Shown here: piece after piece, positions 63,519-64,000 of the stretch
Numbering within the stretch: position 1 is the first letter of the stretch
Layout of the letters: every line of letters begins with the position of its first letter
Assembly (NCBI RefSeq): GCF_023614525.1
Contig: NZ_CP097885.1
Span: forward strand, 1,734,501 to 1,798,500
DNA length: 64,000 nt
From: Peptoniphilus genitalis
Lineage (GTDB): Bacteria > Bacillota > Clostridia > Tissierellales > Peptoniphilaceae
Reading direction: 5' to 3'
Translations under genes and position numbers: made by a program
The notes under the pieces: model-generated
Told to the model about the DNA's origin: nothing
What the model saw: the letters and a program-made list of their open reading frames with translations, nothing else
Databases searched by the model: none

Positions 63519-64000
63519 AAAAGATAACTAGCAGGGTCTTTTATTATCCACATCAACCAGAAACTGATAGGCCTATGTTGGCATACTTAAATGGAGATAA
63601 AATTGCACTTGCCATTGATGCAGGAAATTCAGCAGACCATGTTGATGAATTTTATAAATCCCTAGAAATCGAGGACCTAAAGAAGCCAGATTTTACTGTC
63701 ATCACTCATTGGCACTGGGACCATACCTTTGGAATGCATAAAATTCACGGATTGTCCATTGCACACCATAAAACCAACGAGTTTTTGAAACAGGAAAGAG
63801 CCAAACTATCTGACAGTGCATATATAAAATTTTTGATAAATGATGATGAGTGCCTAGCTAGAGAATATGTAGATAATAAAAGAATTATTGCCGTTCTATC
63901 GGATATCCAATTTGAAAAAGAGCTTACCCTTAATCTCGGTGGAATAACCGCAATGATTTTTCATACGGTTTCACCCCATTCGGAAGATACGGTGCTTATC
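63509..64000 (+). CDS. MBL-fold metallohydrolase, 5' part (cut by window edge)
   Basis: 164 codons visible from ATG 63509, overlapping the deaminase end by ten bases. The zinc motif THWHWDH (about residue 71-77) marks a metallo-beta-lactamase fold; AIDAGNSADH precedes it and FHTVSPHSEDT near the edge holds the next metal His. It belongs to the general hydrolase branch rather than a clear carbapenemase. It is a passenger of the same element; substrate unknown. Confidence 0.85.
   Translation, partial: MELKKITSRVFYYPHQPETDRPMLAYLNGDKIALAIDAGNSADHVDEFYKSLEIEDLKKPDFTVITHWHWDHTFGMHKIHGLSIAHHKTNEFLKQERAKLSDSAYIKFLINDDECLAREYVDNKRIIAVLSDIQFEKELTLNLGGITAMIFHTVSPHSEDTVLI

Larger units (their letters stand above)
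61203..64000. mobile_element. Integrative element cargo region, erm(TR)-type (continues past window)
   Basis: From the rlmD 3' end on, housekeeping genes stop and resistance genes begin: inducible erm(TR), spectinomycin-type phosphotransferase remnant, cytidine deaminase remnant and an MBL hydrolase. In streptococci erm(TR) resides on integrative conjugative elements, some inserted at the 3' end of rum, with a similar gene company. No integrase or transfer gene is visible, so the element type is inferred. Confidence 0.75.

Noticed and set aside
63509..64000. Metallo-beta-lactamase antibiotic resistance gene
   Set aside because: Only the general MBL-fold zinc motif is visible and the gene is cut; nothing shows beta-lactam specificity.
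1..64000. tRNA or rRNA genes in the window
   Set aside because: No intergenic stretch showed a cloverleaf with a GTTCGA-type T loop or rRNA-like GC-rich sequence by eye; a tRNA search program would settle it.

Overview
The window is AT-rich, densely coding and almost entirely on the + strand. It looks like a chromosome segment of a low-GC, Gram-positive anaerobic coccus. The gene set (hemZ, gltS, CvfB, PrkC/PrpC, a compact dcw cluster), the AGGAGG/GGTGAT ribosome sites and the frequent TTG/GTG starts point to Firmicutes. The Aslfm-like D-amino-acid ligase and the erm(TR)-type element fit Peptoniphilaceae (Anaerococcus/Peptoniphilus-like), but the genus is inference and not resolved.

Layout. 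1-5.3 kb: 3' part of a bifunctional (p)ppGpp synthetase/hydrolase, dtd, an MBL-fold hydrolase, hemZ and a divergent MurE-like ligase. 5.3-10.6 kb: aspS with its own promoter and a terminator-like hairpin in its leader, an RseC-like protein, two membrane-anchored coiled-coil proteins of unknown function and a TraB-family protein. 10.8-12.9 kb: an OmpR/PhoB-type two-component system. 12.9-13.4 kb: a non-coding stretch with ten decayed 18-bp tandem repeats, then phased MraZ boxes. 13.4-24.2 kb: a dcw cluster (mraZ, rsmH, ftsL, PBP, mraY, murD, ftsW, murG, ftsQ, ftsZ) without murE, murF, murC or ftsA. 24.6-31.7 kb: gltS, nrdR, rarA, asnS, leuS. 31.7-46.5 kb: the conserved run yicC-gmk-rpoZ-coaBC-priA-def-fmt-peptidase-rsmB, then rlmN-prpC-prkC-rsgA-rpe-thiN. 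46.6-49.0 kb: two minus-strand genes (Aslfm-like ATP-grasp ligase, YhcC-type radical SAM). 49-61.2 kb: TPR protein, map, MATE pump, cyclophilin, tdk, a self-contained pseudouridine catabolism operon (psuK-psuG-thioesterase), DUF503, nth, VanW/G5 protein, a hypothetical protein, CvfB and rlmD.

At the 3' end of rlmD (about 61.2 kb) the content changes abruptly to mobile DNA. There is a short array of inverted and direct repeats, then an inducible macrolide-resistance unit (promoter, two leader peptides, erm(TR)/erm(A)-subclass methylase, strong terminator). It is followed by an N-terminally deleted spectinomycin/aminoglycoside phosphotransferase, a blasticidin-type cytidine deaminase broken by one nonsense codon, and the start of an MBL-fold gene cut by the window edge. 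The 3' end of rum/rlmD is a known insertion site for erm(TR) integrative conjugative elements in streptococci, so this is most simply the cargo end of such an element; integrase and transfer genes would lie outside the window.

The most interesting signals beyond gene names are these: the perfect operator-like palindrome over the promoter of a kinase that carries its own DNA-binding domain (psuK); the 22-bp palindrome beside an apparently leaderless DUF503 promoter; the codon-periodic 18-bp repeat relic before mraZ; the MurE-like ligase lacking MurE signature residues; and the Aslfm-like peptidoglycan bridge ligase.
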